Positions 53,754-62,940 of a DNA stretch of 64,000 bases are shown piece by piece (position 1 is the stretch's first letter; every line of letters starts with the position of its first letter). The stretch lies in the NCBI RefSeq assembly GCF_001945445.1, contig NZ_MSXW01000012.1:186001-250000 (forward strand). The letters are read 5' to 3'. The DNA comes from Pseudomonas sp. PA27(2017) (GTDB taxonomy: Bacteria > Pseudomonadota > Gammaproteobacteria > Pseudomonadales > Pseudomonadaceae). Under the pieces are notes generated by a model, which was not told where the DNA came from, ran no database searches, and was given only the letters and a program-made list of their open reading frames with translations. The position numbers and the translations under genes were made by a program.

Positions 53754-53954
53754 TCAACCGCCGCCGATGGCATGGACCACTTCGAGGCGGTCGCCGTCGG
53801 CCAGCGCCGTGCTGCCGTACTGGCTGCGCGGAACGATATCGAGGTTACGCTCGACCGCCACGCGGCGCCCGGTCAGCTCCAGACGCTCGATCAGATCGGC
53901 GACGCTGGCGCCTTCGGGCAGCTCGAGGGTTTCACCGTTCAACTGGATATGCAT
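53754..53954 (-). CDS. thiS: Thiamine biosynthesis sulfur carrier ThiS
   Basis: 66 residues, beta-grasp fold; begins [15 protein letters not shown] and ends in the GlyGlyGly terminus needed for adenylation and thiocarboxylation. Sulfur donor for ThiG. No TPP riboswitch is apparent in the leader between it and the DUF423 gene. Confidence 0.93.
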   Translation of the reverse strand: MHIQLNGETLELPEGASVADLIERLELTGRRVAVERNLDIVPRSQYGSTALADGDRLEVVHAIGGG

Positions 53955-54049
53955 GGCGACCCGTCACGACAGGAGAAAGGGCCGGCATTCTAGCCCGATC
54001 CCCGACGATGACCAAGGCGCAGACCCGCCGTTGGTCTCGCGCAATCTCA

Positions 54050-54130
54050 GAGCCTGTTCATGATCTCGCGAGCTGGCGCTCGTTTTTCTAACGCAGGAGC
54101 GACGACGCGCAGCAGATCATGGGCAGGTTC
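54050..54130. mobile_element. MITE-like palindromic element, copy 3 (short form)
   Basis: About 81 bases: 17-base ends (54050-54066 and 54114-54130) that pair with three mismatches, plus the gcgagctggcgctcgttttt core and gacgacgcgcagc block seen in copies 1 and 2. An internal deletion of the aaaaacaagc...gagcatt part accounts for its length. Its right end overlaps the stop codon (TAG) of the minus-strand DUF423 gene. Confidence 0.65.
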
Positions 54131-54501
54131 TAGGCCATGCGCCAGGCCGCCACACCCAGACACGCCCAGCCGGCCAGAAAGGCCAGGCCACCGAACGGGG
54201 TGATGATGCCCAGCTTGCCGATACCGCTGAGGGTCAGTGCGTAAAGGCTACCCGAAAACAGCAGGATACCGGCAGCGAAGAAACCGCCGGCCAGGTTGAC
54301 CAGACGCCCTGGCGCAACCAGCGCCAAAATGGCCACGCCCAGCAAGGCCAATGCGTGGATCAGCTGGTAATGGGTGCCGGTCTGAAACACGGCCAGGTAC
54401 TCGGCGCTCAGCCTGCTCTTCAAACCATGGGCCGCGAACGCGCCCAACGCAACCCCGGAAAAGCCGGCGAAAGCCGACAGCAACAACCACAGGCGAACCA
54501 T
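54130..54501 (-). CDS. DUF423 membrane protein (YgdD family)
   Basis: The ATG at 54501 follows GGTGAG; 123 residues. Four membrane helices; SGVALGAFAAHGLK, HYQLIHALALLGVAIL and the FSGSLYALTLSG...ITPFGG segments are the family signatures. Function unknown. The TAG stop is contributed by the end of a MITE-like element, so the last residues may have been altered by its insertion. Confidence 0.9.
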   Translation of the reverse strand: MVRLWLLLSAFAGFSGVALGAFAAHGLKSRLSAEYLAVFQTGTHYQLIHALALLGVAILALVAPGRLVNLAGGFFAAGILLFSGSLYALTLSGIGKLGIITPFGGLAFLAGWACLGVAAWRMA

Positions 54502-54652
54502 AGCGTTCTCACCGATAGCCAACAGAGAGGCGCAGTTTACGCCGCCATTGGCCCAGGCGCGCCTCCCCGATTGCCGCAGCGAGCCGTGGCATTGCCCGCA
54601 ACGGCGCCTGGCACCTTATACTAAGCGGCCAATCAAGCCCGGCTCCCTGCCC

Positions 54653-55375
54653 ATGCTCCGATCCCTTCGCCGCCTCCTGCTGAAGCTGCTGCTCTGGTTC
54701 ATTGCCGGCTCCTTCCTGCTGGTGCTCGCCCTGCGCTGGGTACCGCCACCGGGCACGGCGCTGATGGTCGAGCGCAAGATCGAGTCCTGGGTCGACGGCA
54801 AGCCCATCGACCTGCAGCGCACCTGGCGCTCCTGGGATGCGTTGCCGGATGACTTGAAGATCGCCGTGATCGCCAGCGAAGATCAGAAATTCGCCCAGCA
54901 CTGGGGCTTCGACGTCGAAGCGATCAAGGCGGCACTGTCGCACAATCAGCAGGGCGGCTCGGTACGTGGCGCCAGCACCCTAAGCCAGCAGGTGGCCAAG
55001 AATCTGTTTCTGTGGTCCGGTCGCAGCTACCTGCGCAAGGGTATCGAGGTGTGGTTTACCGGGCTGATCGAACTGCTGTGGCCCAAGGAGCGCATTCTCG
55101 AGGTTTACCTCAACAGCGCGGAATGGGCCGACGGCGTGTTCGGCGCAGAAGCGGCCGCCCGGCATCACTTCAATATCGGCGCGTCCTACCTGTCGGCCCG
55201 CCAGGCCAGCCTGCTGGCTGCAGTGCTGCCCAATCCGCGGCAATACGATGCGGGGCGGCCCAGCGGCTACGTCAACCAGCGCGCCAACTGGATCCGCCGG
55301 CAGATGCGCCAACTGGGTGGCAGCCATTACCTGAGCCAGTTGCAAGCGCCACGTCCGGCCTGGTGGGCGAAGTAG
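54653..55375 (+). CDS. mtgA: Monofunctional peptidoglycan glycosyltransferase MtgA
   Basis: The ATG at 54653 gives 240 residues with one N-terminal membrane helix (about 8-30). GT51 motifs EDQKFAQHWGFD, RGASTLSQQVAKNLFLW, RSYLRKGIEVWFTGLIELLWPKERILEVYLN are present. Polymerises lipid II glycan strands in the periplasm. Divergent from the DUF423 gene; followed by REP sequences. Confidence 0.93.
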   Translation: MLRSLRRLLLKLLLWFIAGSFLLVLALRWVPPPGTALMVERKIESWVDGKPIDLQRTWRSWDALPDDLKIAVIASEDQKFAQHWGFDVEAIKAALSHNQQGGSVRGASTLSQQVAKNLFLWSGRSYLRKGIEVWFTGLIELLWPKERILEVYLNSAEWADGVFGAEAAARHHFNIGASYLSARQASLLAAVLPNPRQYDAGRPSGYVNQRANWIRRQMRQLGGSHYLSQLQAPRPAWWAK

Positions 55376-55647
55376 GCCAATGGAACGATGTAGCGGTGGA
55401 AGGTAAAACCGAACCGTAGGCTGCTGCGCGATCGATGTTCATTGTGGGAGCCCCGCCTCGGGGCGAAGGGTGCGAACAACGCCGGCTTTGCAGTGTGGCC
55501 GCAATCGTTTCACCCTGGGGTCGGTGCTTCTGTAATGGCGGCCATACCGCAAAAATGCAGTTGGTAATATTCGCCTCGGATCGAGGCGTTGACCGATAGG
55601 TTGGCCCACACCATTTCGTGCTCATCGCGCAAATTGCTACCCAAACA
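55376..55647. repeat. REP pair in the mtgA-rpoH convergent gap
   Basis: gtgggagccccgcctcggggcgaa (from 55444) and, inverted, gcaatcgtttcaccctggggtcggtgc (about 55501-55527) form a REP doublet of the type seen singly at 19980-20016. No gene is seen in this stretch. Confidence 0.7.
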
Positions 55648-55678
55648 AAAACGCCCCGAACAGGGTCGGGGCGTTTTG
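55648..55678. terminator. Bidirectional terminator between mtgA and rpoH
   Basis: Perfect stem acgccccga/tcggggcgt (55651-55659 and 55666-55674) flanked by AAAAA on the left and TTTT on the right, so it can terminate transcripts from both sides. It ends 17 bases past the rpoH stop codon. Confidence 0.87.
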
Positions 55679-55694
55679 GGTGTTGCTGGCCGAA

Positions 55695-56549
55695 TCAGGC
55701 GGCGATGGAGCCTTTGAGCTTGTTCATCGCATTTTTCTCCAGCTGACGGATACGCTCCGCCGAGACGTTGTACTTGGCTGCCAGCTCGTGCAGGGTGGCC
55801 TTTTCTTCGGCCAGCCAGCGCTGCTGCAGGATATCGCGGCTGCGCTCGTCGAGCGCTTCGAGCGCCTCGTGCAGGTTTGCACTGGAGGTGTCGCTCCAGT
55901 CCTCGTCTTCCATCTGCCGGGCCGGATCGTAGCGATGATCTTCCAGATACTGGGCCGGCGACTGGAACGCGCTGTCGTCGTCGGCATCGGCAGCCGGGTC
56001 GAAGGCCATATCCTGACCGGTCAGGCGACTTTCCATCTCGCGCACTTCACGAGCCTCGACACCCAGGCTCTCGGCGACGGCATTGACTTCGTCATTGCTC
56101 AACCAGGCCAGGCGCTTCTTCTGGCTACGCAGGTTGAAGAACAGCTTGCGCTGGGCCTTGGTGGTGGCGACCTTGACGATCCGCCAGTTTTTGAGAATGA
56201 ACTCGTGGATTTCCGCACGAATCCAGTGCACGGCGAAAGACACCAGGCGCACACCCATTTCCGGGTTGAAACGCTTGACCGCCTTCATCAGACCGACGTT
56301 GCCTTCCTGGATAAGGTCGGCCTGGGCCAGACCATAGCCGGAGTAACTGCGCGCGATATGCACGACGAAACGCAGGTGGGCCAATACCATCTGGCGGGCC
56401 GCGTCGAGGTCCTGCTTGTAGAAGAGGTTACCGGCCAGTTCACGCTCCTGCTCGGGCGTCAGCAGCGGAATGCTGTTAACGGCATGCACGTAAGCTTCCA
56501 GGTTGGCGCCTGGAACCAGAGCATGAACAGGTTGCAAAGAAGTGGACAT
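55695..56549 (-). CDS. rpoH: Heat-shock sigma factor RpoH (sigma-32)
   Basis: The ATG at 56549 follows GGAGG and gives 284 residues, the usual length. Region 2 ([37 protein letters not shown]), RpoH box [16 protein letters not shown], and region 4 HTH ([21 protein letters not shown]). Directs chaperone and protease genes. It lies downstream of ftsX on the same strand. Confidence 0.96.
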   Translation of the reverse strand: MSTSLQPVHALVPGANLEAYVHAVNSIPLLTPEQERELAGNLFYKQDLDAARQMVLAHLRFVVHIARSYSGYGLAQADLIQEGNVGLMKAVKRFNPEMGVRLVSFAVHWIRAEIHEFILKNWRIVKVATTKAQRKLFFNLRSQKKRLAWLSNDEVNAVAESLGVEAREVREMESRLTGQDMAFDPAADADDDSAFQSPAQYLEDHRYDPARQMEDEDWSDTSSANLHEALEALDERSRDILQQRWLAEEKATLHELAAKYNVSAERIRQLEKNAMNKLKGSIAA

Positions 56550-56595
56550 TAGAATCCTCCGATTCACGAAACGTACGCAGTGTAGCACTGCGCAA

Positions 56596-56623
56596 TATGA
56601 CCGGAAGCCACCATCCTGGTTCC
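56596..56623 (-). promoter_or_regulatory. Possible sigma-E/AlgU-type promoter of rpoH
   Basis: On the minus strand, ggaacc (56623-56618), 17 bases, then tcata (56600-56596) resembles the GAACTT-N16/17-TCTGA form, with mismatches in both boxes. It is 47 bases upstream of the rpoH start. AlgU-dependent rpoH transcription is known in P. aeruginosa; assignment here is tentative. Confidence 0.35.
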
Positions 56624-56681
56624 CCGGTCAATAGTCAATATCAACCAAATCAATATGTTAGCGAAGCGTCAAACTGGCGAC

Positions 56682-57698
56682 TTAGCGGGGAGCAAGCTCC
56701 CTCAGATGTCGCGCCACCGCCAGCCACGCACCGATATACCCCAACAGCACCGCTCCCAGCAATAGGGAGAAGCCGTCGCCAACGGGTACGCCGGCCAGGG
56801 CGAAATCGCTGCCATACAATCCGGACAGACGCACCACGGCATCGTTCAACCAGTTCAACCCAAAGGCCAGCACCAGCCAGGACAGCACACCGGCGCCCAG
56901 GCCATACAGCGCGCCCATGTAAAGGAAAGGGCGACGCACGTAGCTGTCGGTACCGCCGACCAGCTTGATCACTTCGATCTCGGTACGGCGATTCTCGATA
57001 TGCAGGCGAATGGTGTTACCGATCACCAGCAGCAGCGCCATGATCAGCAAAACCGTGAGGCCAAAAACGAAACGGTCGCCCAACTTGAGGATTGCGCTCA
57101 AACGCTCGACCCAGACCAGGTCCAGCTGTGCCTGCTCAACGTTGGGCAGCTCTGCCAAACGTAAACGCAACGCCTCAAGGGTGGCTTTGTCGACTTCCTT
57201 GGGTGTTACCAGCACAGCGCCAGGCAATGGATTGCTAGGTAATTCCTTGAGGGCTTCGCCCAACCCGGACTGCTGCTGAAACTCTTCCAGGGCCTTTTCG
57301 CGACTGATCCATTCGGCTTCGGCCACGTCGTCCATGCCCGCGATTTCTTCGCGCAGGGCCTGGCCCTGACTATCGCTGGCGTCGATCTTGAGGAACACCG
57401 AGATCTGCGCAGCACGCTCCCAGGTGCCGCCAAGACGCTCGACGTTGCCTAGCAGCAACGACAGGCCCATGGGCAAGCTCAGCGCCACGGCCATTACCAG
57501 GCAAGTAAAGAAGCTGCCGATCGGGTGCTTTCCAAGGCGGCGCAGGCTGTCGACCAGGCTGGCGCGGTGGCTTTCCAGCCAGGCGCGGGTCAGGGTGCGA
57601 AAATCCGGTTCGTTGTCCGGCCCCTGTGGCTCGGCGTTCTTGGGTGCCGCGCCGACGCGCTGAGACGGCTGCGGTGGCGGGATGCGGGAAGCACTCAT
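56682..57698 (-). CDS. ftsX: Cell-division ABC transporter permease FtsX
   Basis: 338 residues: a cytoplasmic N-terminus, TM1 at about 65-87, a periplasmic domain, then three more helices with the FtsX core (NTIRLHIENRRTEIEVIKLVGGTDSYVRRPFLYMGALYG). With FtsE it activates periplasmic amidases through EnvC-type partners at the septum. The start overlaps the ftsE stop (ATGA). Confidence 0.95.
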   Translation of the reverse strand: MSASRIPPPQPSQRVGAAPKNAEPQGPDNEPDFRTLTRAWLESHRASLVDSLRRLGKHPIGSFFTCLVMAVALSLPMGLSLLLGNVERLGGTWERAAQISVFLKIDASDSQGQALREEIAGMDDVAEAEWISREKALEEFQQQSGLGEALKELPSNPLPGAVLVTPKEVDKATLEALRLRLAELPNVEQAQLDLVWVERLSAILKLGDRFVFGLTVLLIMALLLVIGNTIRLHIENRRTEIEVIKLVGGTDSYVRRPFLYMGALYGLGAGVLSWLVLAFGLNWLNDAVVRLSGLYGSDFALAGVPVGDGFSLLLGAVLLGYIGAWLAVARHLRELAPR

Positions 57699-58366
57699 TC
57701 GCCGGCCTCCCCGTCACCAATCAGGCGGCCGCGTTGCAGGGTGAGCATGCGGTGGCGCATGCGCGCGATCAGTGCCAGGTCGTGACTGGCGATCAGCACG
57801 CTGGTGCCGAGGCGGTTGATGTCTTCGAATACGCCCATGATTTCCGCCGCCAGACGCGGGTCGAGGTTACCGGTAGGTTCGTCGGCCAGCAGCAGGGCCG
57901 GACGATGGACGATGGCGCGGGCGATGCCGACGCGCTGTTGCTGCCCGGTGGACAGGTCACCGGGAAACTGCTCGGCCTTGTCGCTCAGCGAGACCCGCTC
58001 CAGCGCCGAACCGACGCGGCGGCCGATATCGCTCTTGGACAGGCCGAGAATCTGCAGCGGCAGGGCCACGTTGTCGAACACGCTGCGGTCGAACAGCAGT
58101 TGGTGGTTCTGGAACACCACGCCGATCTGCCGGCGCAGGAAGGGAATCTGCGCGTTGCTGATCTGCCCCAGGTCTTGCCCTGCCAGCAGCAGCTTGCCCG
58201 AGGTCGGGCGCTCCATGGCCAGCAGCAGGCGCAGCAGGGTGCTCTTGCCGGCGCCGGAGTGGCCGGTGACGAACAGGAACTCGCCGCGCCGCACGCGGAA
58301 ACTCAACTCATGCAACCCGACATGACCGTTGGGGTAACGCTTGCCGACCTGCTCGAATCGGATCAT
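57695..58366 (-). CDS. ftsE: Cell-division ABC transporter ATPase FtsE
   Basis: 223 residues from the ATG at 58366, which overlaps the ftsY stop (TGATG). Walker A GHSGAGKST, signature LSTGQQQR, Walker B ALLLADEPTGNLD. Partner of FtsX. Confidence 0.95.
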   Translation of the reverse strand: MIRFEQVGKRYPNGHVGLHELSFRVRRGEFLFVTGHSGAGKSTLLRLLLAMERPTSGKLLLAGQDLGQISNAQIPFLRRQIGVVFQNHQLLFDRSVFDNVALPLQILGLSKSDIGRRVGSALERVSLSDKAEQFPGDLSTGQQQRVGIARAIVHRPALLLADEPTGNLDPRLAAEIMGVFEDINRLGTSVLIASHDLALIARMRHRMLTLQRGRLIGDGEAGE

Positions 58367-59832
58367 CACTGCTCCCGTTGCTGGAAAAGCGCCTGAACGA
58401 AGGGTTCGGCCTCGAAGGTGCGCAGATCGTCGATCCCCTCACCCACGCCGATGTAACGAATCGGCAGGCCAAACTGCTTGGCCAGGGCGAAGATCACGCC
58501 GCCCTTGGCCGTGCCATCCAGCTTGGTCAGGGCCAGGCCGGTCAAGTTCACCGTCTGGTTGAATTGTTTGGCCTGGTTGATGGCGTTCTGGCCGGTGCCG
58601 GCATCGAGCACCAACAGCACTTCGTGAGGCGCGCTGTCGTCGAGCTTGCCGATCACGCGGCGAACCTTCTTGAGCTCCTCCATGAGGTTGTCCTTGGTGT
58701 GCAGACGGCCGGCGGTGTCGGCGATCAGCACGTCCATGCCACGGGACTTGGCGGCCTGCACGGCGTCGAAGATCACCGAAGCCGAGTCGGCGCCGGTGTG
58801 CTGGGCGATGACCGGGATCTTGTTGCGCTCACCCCACACCTGCAGCTGTTCGACAGCGGCGGCGCGGAAGGTATCGCCGGCAGCGAGCATGACCTTCTTG
58901 CCCTCGCCCTGCAGCTTCTTGGCCAACTTGCCGATGGTGGTGGTCTTGCCGGCGCCGTTCACGCCGACCACCAGGATCACGTAGGGGCGCTTGGCGCTGT
59001 CGATCTGCAGCGGCTGCTCGACCGGGCGCAGCATGGCGGCCAGCTCTTCCTGCAGCGCCTTGAACAGCGCGTCGCTGTCGGTCAGCTGCTTACGCGCGAC
59101 CTTCTGGGTCAGGCTGCCGATGATCGCCGTGGTGGCCTCGACGCCTACGTCAGCGGTGAGCAGGCGGGTCTCGATCTCGTCGAGCAGGTCGTCGTCGATG
59201 GTCTTCTTGCCAAGGAACAGGCTGGCCATGCCTTCGCCGATGCTGGCGCTGGTCTTGGACAGGCCCTGGCGCAGACGGGCAAACCAACCGCCCTTGTTGT
59301 CCGAGGGTTTGTTCTGCTCGACCACCGGCTCAGCGACCGCTTCGGCTGGCACAGTCAACACCGCGGCCGGCGTGGCGGGCACGGCATGCTGCACGTCGCT
59401 GCCCGATGCCAGAGCAGCGGGATGCTCTGCCGGGGCCGCCGGCTGCTCGGCAATCGGCTCGAGCAGTGCTTCGGGGCCATGGCGGGTGGCATCGTCCACT
59501 ACGGGCTCGGCGGCGACCGCCGGCTCGCTGACAACGGGTGCCTCGACCGGGTCACGATTGACCGGGTCACGTTCGACCGGGTCGCGTTCGACCGGGTCGC
59601 GTTCGACCGGGACGTTTTCGAGCGGAGCGCTCTCGATTACCTGGGCAGCCTCAGCAGGCTGCTCCGGCTGGCTCTGCGCCGCTGCCTCGGGCACCTCGGC
59701 CTGCTGCGCGGGCTCGGCAGCGGCAGCCTCGGCCGGCTTCTTGCGCAACCAGCCGAACAGGCCGCGTTTCTCGGCTTTCTCGGCGCCCTGCTCGGGGGCC
59801 GGAGTCTTGTTGTCGTCTTTTGAACCAAACAT
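58366..59832 (-). CDS. ftsY: Signal recognition particle receptor FtsY
   Basis: 488 residues. Acidic A domain (about 1-175) that contains five direct 5-residue repeats (PVERD type), then the N domain helices ([14 protein letters not shown]) and G domain with [27 protein letters not shown], and [10 protein letters not shown]. GTPase that docks SRP-ribosome complexes at the membrane. First gene of ftsY-ftsE-ftsX. Confidence 0.95.
   Translation of the reverse strand: MFGSKDDNKTPAPEQGAEKAEKRGLFGWLRKKPAEAAAAEPAQQAEVPEAAAQSQPEQPAEAAQVIESAPLENVPVERDPVERDPVERDPVNRDPVEAPVVSEPAVAAEPVVDDATRHGPEALLEPIAEQPAAPAEHPAALASGSDVQHAVPATPAAVLTVPAEAVAEPVVEQNKPSDNKGGWFARLRQGLSKTSASIGEGMASLFLGKKTIDDDLLDEIETRLLTADVGVEATTAIIGSLTQKVARKQLTDSDALFKALQEELAAMLRPVEQPLQIDSAKRPYVILVVGVNGAGKTTTIGKLAKKLQGEGKKVMLAAGDTFRAAAVEQLQVWGERNKIPVIAQHTGADSASVIFDAVQAAKSRGMDVLIADTAGRLHTKDNLMEELKKVRRVIGKLDDSAPHEVLLVLDAGTGQNAINQAKQFNQTVNLTGLALTKLDGTAKGGVIFALAKQFGLPIRYIGVGEGIDDLRTFEAEPFVQALFQQREQ
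59545..59619. repeat. Five-copy 15-base tandem repeat in ftsY
   Basis: The motif gaccggg recurs at 59545, 59560, 59575, 59590 and 59605, an exact 15-base period, with nearly identical units. It encodes VERDP-type pentapeptides in the acidic A domain of FtsY and, being in frame, can change copy number without frameshift. Confidence 0.85.
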
Positions 59833-60089
59833 GGAGGACGGCTATCTCACTGGGGCGAACGCCATGGCGCCTGGGCACGGGGGCTGAGGGCTTGCAAATG
59901 GGCAGCTGGTGAATTGCAAACTGCCATTGCTAGACGTGGTCGCCGTTAAAACGGATGCGTATCCTAGCACCTCCGCAGCCGCCACGGCTAAGCCGTGCGA
60001 CCGCTCTGACAGCCCGTCAAGGCCACGCTGCACCGCGCTCACACCCGACCGCAATCCCACGCCCGGCGTGGTTCAACGAGGAGAGAGGT

Positions 60090-61448
60090 TTGTCCAGTTC
60101 ACTTGCCCGCCATCTCGCCGGCCTGCTACTGGCCGTCTGTGCCCTGCCCTTCGGGGCGCAGGCCGCGGCACCGCAACCCACCCATGAATTCACTCTGGAC
60201 AACGGCCTGAAAGTCATCGTCCGCGAAGACCACCGCGCCCCCGTGGTGGTCTCGCAGATCTGGTACAAAGTCGGCTCCAGCTACGAGACAGCCGGCCAGA
60301 CCGGCCTGTCACATGCTCTGGAACACATGATGTTCAAGGGCAGCCGCAAGCTCGGCCCCGGCGAAGCCTCACGCGTGCTGCGCGACCTGGGCGCCGAAGA
60401 GAACGCCTTCACCAGCGACGACTACACCGCCTATTACCAGGTACTGGCCGCCGACCGCCTGGGCGTCGCCTTCGAGCTGGAGGCCGACCGCCTGGCCAGC
60501 CTGCGCCTGCCGCCGGAAGAATTCGAACGCGAGATCGAGGTGATCAAGGAGGAGCGCCGCCTGCGCACCGACGACAAACCCTCGGGACTGGCCTTCGAGC
60601 GCTTCAAGGCCATGGCCTACCCGGCCAGCGGCTACAGCATCCCGACCATCGGCTGGATGGCCGACCTCGACCGCATGAGCGTGCAGGAGCTGCGCCATTG
60701 GTACGAAACCTGGTACGTGCCCAACAACGCCACCCTGGTGGTGGTCGGCGACGTCACCGCGGACGCCGTGAAAACCCTGGCGCAGCGCTACTTCGGCGCG
60801 ATCCCCAAGCGTGCCGTGCCGGCCGCGAAGATTCCTCTGGAGCTACCGGCGCCGGGCGAGCGGCAGATCACCCTGCATCTGAAGACCCAACTGCCCAGCC
60901 TGATGATGGGTTTCAACGTACCGGGCCTGGCCACCGCCAAGAACCCGCGTGACGTGCACGCCCTGCGCCTGATCGCCGCCCTGCTGGACGGCGGCTACAG
61001 CGCGCGCCTGGCCACTCGCCTGGAGCGCGGCGAGGAGTTGGTTGCCGGCGCCGGCGCCTGGTACGACGGCTACACCCGCGGCGACAGCCTGTTCACGATT
61101 TCCGCCACGCCCAATGTGCAGACCGGCAAGACCCTGGAGCAAACCGAGGCCGGCATCTGGCGCGAGCTGCACGACCTGCAGAACACCGCGCCCTCGGCCG
61201 AGGAACTGGCCCGCGTACGCGCCCAACTGATCGCCGGGCTGGTCTACGACCGCGACTCGATCAGCAGCCAGGCCACCGCCATCGGCCAGCTGGAAACCGT
61301 CGGCCTGTCCTGGAAGCTGATCGACCAGGAACTCGCCGAGCTGGAGGCCGTGACCCCGGCCGACATCCAGAGCGTCGCCAAGACCTACTTCACCCGCGAC
61401 CGCCTCAGCGTCGCCCACGTTCTGCCCGAGGAGAAGCGCGATGAGTAA
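60090..61448 (+). CDS. M16 zinc peptidase (catalytic member of a pair)
   Basis: The TTG at 60090 with GGAGAGAGG upstream gives 452 residues with a signal peptide ending AQAAAP; the longer frame from 59955 has no support. Inverted zinc motif HALEH (75-79) and downstream Glu in IEVIKEERR (about 150-155) make it catalytically complete. Periplasmic. The homologous pair next to ftsY in P. aeruginosa is PA0372/PA0371. Overlaps the next gene by 8 bases. Confidence 0.9.
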   Translation: MSSSLARHLAGLLLAVCALPFGAQAAAPQPTHEFTLDNGLKVIVREDHRAPVVVSQIWYKVGSSYETAGQTGLSHALEHMMFKGSRKLGPGEASRVLRDLGAEENAFTSDDYTAYYQVLAADRLGVAFELEADRLASLRLPPEEFEREIEVIKEERRLRTDDKPSGLAFERFKAMAYPASGYSIPTIGWMADLDRMSVQELRHWYETWYVPNNATLVVVGDVTADAVKTLAQRYFGAIPKRAVPAAKIPLELPAPGERQITLHLKTQLPSLMMGFNVPGLATAKNPRDVHALRLIAALLDGGYSARLATRLERGEELVAGAGAWYDGYTRGDSLFTISATPNVQTGKTLEQTEAGIWRELHDLQNTAPSAEELARVRAQLIAGLVYDRDSISSQATAIGQLETVGLSWKLIDQELAELEAVTPADIQSVAKTYFTRDRLSVAHVLPEEKRDE

Positions 61449-62940
61449 GCGCAACGGCCCGCGCTACGCCCTGTTGGGGCTGTTTCTGATCGCCCTGCTG
61501 GCGGCCCTGGCCTTCACCGTCAAACGCGCACCGGACGCTGCCGAGCCTACTGCCCAGTCCGCACAGGTCGCCCAAGCCGACGACAGCAAACTGCAGTCAC
61601 TGGCCGAACTGGACGGCAAGGAACCCGAGCGCCGCAAACTGGACATCCAGAGCTGGCAGACTGCCGAAGGCGCCAAGGTGCTGTTCGTCGAAGCCCGCGA
61701 GCTGCCGATGTTCGACCTGCGCCTGACCTACGCCGGCGGCAGCAGCCAGGACGGCGACGTGCCTGGCCTGGCGCTGCTGACCAATGCCATGCTCAACGAA
61801 GGCGTGCCCGGCAAGGACGTCGGCGCCATCGCTGCCGGCTTCGAGAGCCTGGGCGCCGAGTTCGGCAATGGCGCCTACCGCGACATGGCGGTCACCAGCC
61901 TGCGCAGCCTCAGCGCAGCCGAGCAGCGTGAGCCGGCCCTGAAGCTGTTCGAGCAGGTGATCGGCCAACCGACCTTCCCCGCCGATTCCCTGGCGCGCAT
62001 CAAGAACCAGATCCTCGCCGGCTTCGAATACCAGAAGCAGAATCCCGGCAAGCTGGCCAGCCTCGAGTTGTTCGAGCGCCTGTACGGCAAGCATCCCTAC
62101 GGGCCCCCCAGCGAAGGCAACGCGCAATCGGTTCCGGGCATCAGCCGCGAACAGCTGCAGGCCTTCCATGCCAAGGCCTACGCCGCCGGCAACGCGGTGA
62201 TCGCCCTGGTCGGCGACCTGTCCCGCGAGGAAGCCGAGGCCATGGCCGCCGAGGTATCCGCTGCACTGCCCAAGGGCCCAGCCCTGGCCAAGACCGTCGC
62301 ACCCGAAGCGCCAAAGCCCGGCCTGACCCACATCGACTTTCCGTCCAACCAGACCCACCTGTTGATCGCCCAGCTCGGCATCACCCGTGAAGACCCGGAC
62401 TACGCCGCCCTTTACCTGGGCAACCAGGTGTTCGGCGGCGGCGGTTTCGGCACCCGGCTGATGACCGAAGTGCGCGAGAAGCGCGGCCTGACCTACGGCG
62501 TGTACTCCGGCTTCACCGCCATGCAGGCCCGCGGCCCGTTCATGATCAACCTGCAGACCCGCGCCGAGCTCAGCGACGGCACCCTGCAGCTGGTCAAGGA
62601 TCTGCTGCGCGAGTTCATCGCGGGCGGCCCGACCCAGGAAGAACTGGACGCCGCCAAGCGCGAGATGGCCGGCAGCTTCCCGCTGTCCACGGCCAGCAAC
62701 GCGGCCATCGTCGGTCAGCTCGGCGCCATCGGTTTCTACGACCTGCCGCTCACCTACCTGGAAGATTTCATGGCCCAGGTGCAGGCGCTCAGCGTCGAGC
62801 AGGTGAAAGCTGCCATGGCCAAGCATCTCGACCCCGAAGCACTGGTGATCGTCACTGCAGGGCCTAAGGTGGAGCAGAAGGAACTGCCGCCGCCCACCGA
62901 TAAGCCGGCAGAAATGCCCGCCGCCGTACCGGAGCACTGA
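61441..62940 (+). CDS. M16-family peptidase-like protein (non-catalytic member)
   Basis: 499 residues, with an N-terminal membrane helix (about 10-28). The M16 fold is clear (PGLALLTNAMLNEGVPGK, LYGKHPYGPPSEG, FGGGGFGTRLMTEVREKRGLTYGVYS) but the HxxEH motif is absent from the first domain. It carries the substrate-clamp R/Y signature of the non-catalytic subunit, so it should pair with the preceding gene product. The last base is shared with the rsmD start. Confidence 0.9.
   Translation: MSKRNGPRYALLGLFLIALLAALAFTVKRAPDAAEPTAQSAQVAQADDSKLQSLAELDGKEPERRKLDIQSWQTAEGAKVLFVEARELPMFDLRLTYAGGSSQDGDVPGLALLTNAMLNEGVPGKDVGAIAAGFESLGAEFGNGAYRDMAVTSLRSLSAAEQREPALKLFEQVIGQPTFPADSLARIKNQILAGFEYQKQNPGKLASLELFERLYGKHPYGPPSEGNAQSVPGISREQLQAFHAKAYAAGNAVIALVGDLSREEAEAMAAEVSAALPKGPALAKTVAPEAPKPGLTHIDFPSNQTHLLIAQLGITREDPDYAALYLGNQVFGGGGFGTRLMTEVREKRGLTYGVYSGFTAMQARGPFMINLQTRAELSDGTLQLVKDLLREFIAGGPTQEELDAAKREMAGSFPLSTASNAAIVGQLGAIGFYDLPLTYLEDFMAQVQALSVEQVKAAMAKHLDPEALVIVTAGPKVEQKELPPPTDKPAEMPAAVPEH

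Noticed and set aside
52917..53954. TPP riboswitch upstream of thiS-thiG
   Set aside because: No THI-box-like pattern was found between the DUF423 gene and thiS; a MITE-like element is there instead.
58378..59823. 481-codon plus-strand frame over ftsY
   Set aside because: Antisense to a complete FtsY with all GTPase motifs; the translation is Gly/Leu/His-rich with no family.
61597..62937. 446-codon minus-strand frame over the second M16 gene
   Set aside because: Shadow of a clear M16 protein; no ribosome site and no domain.
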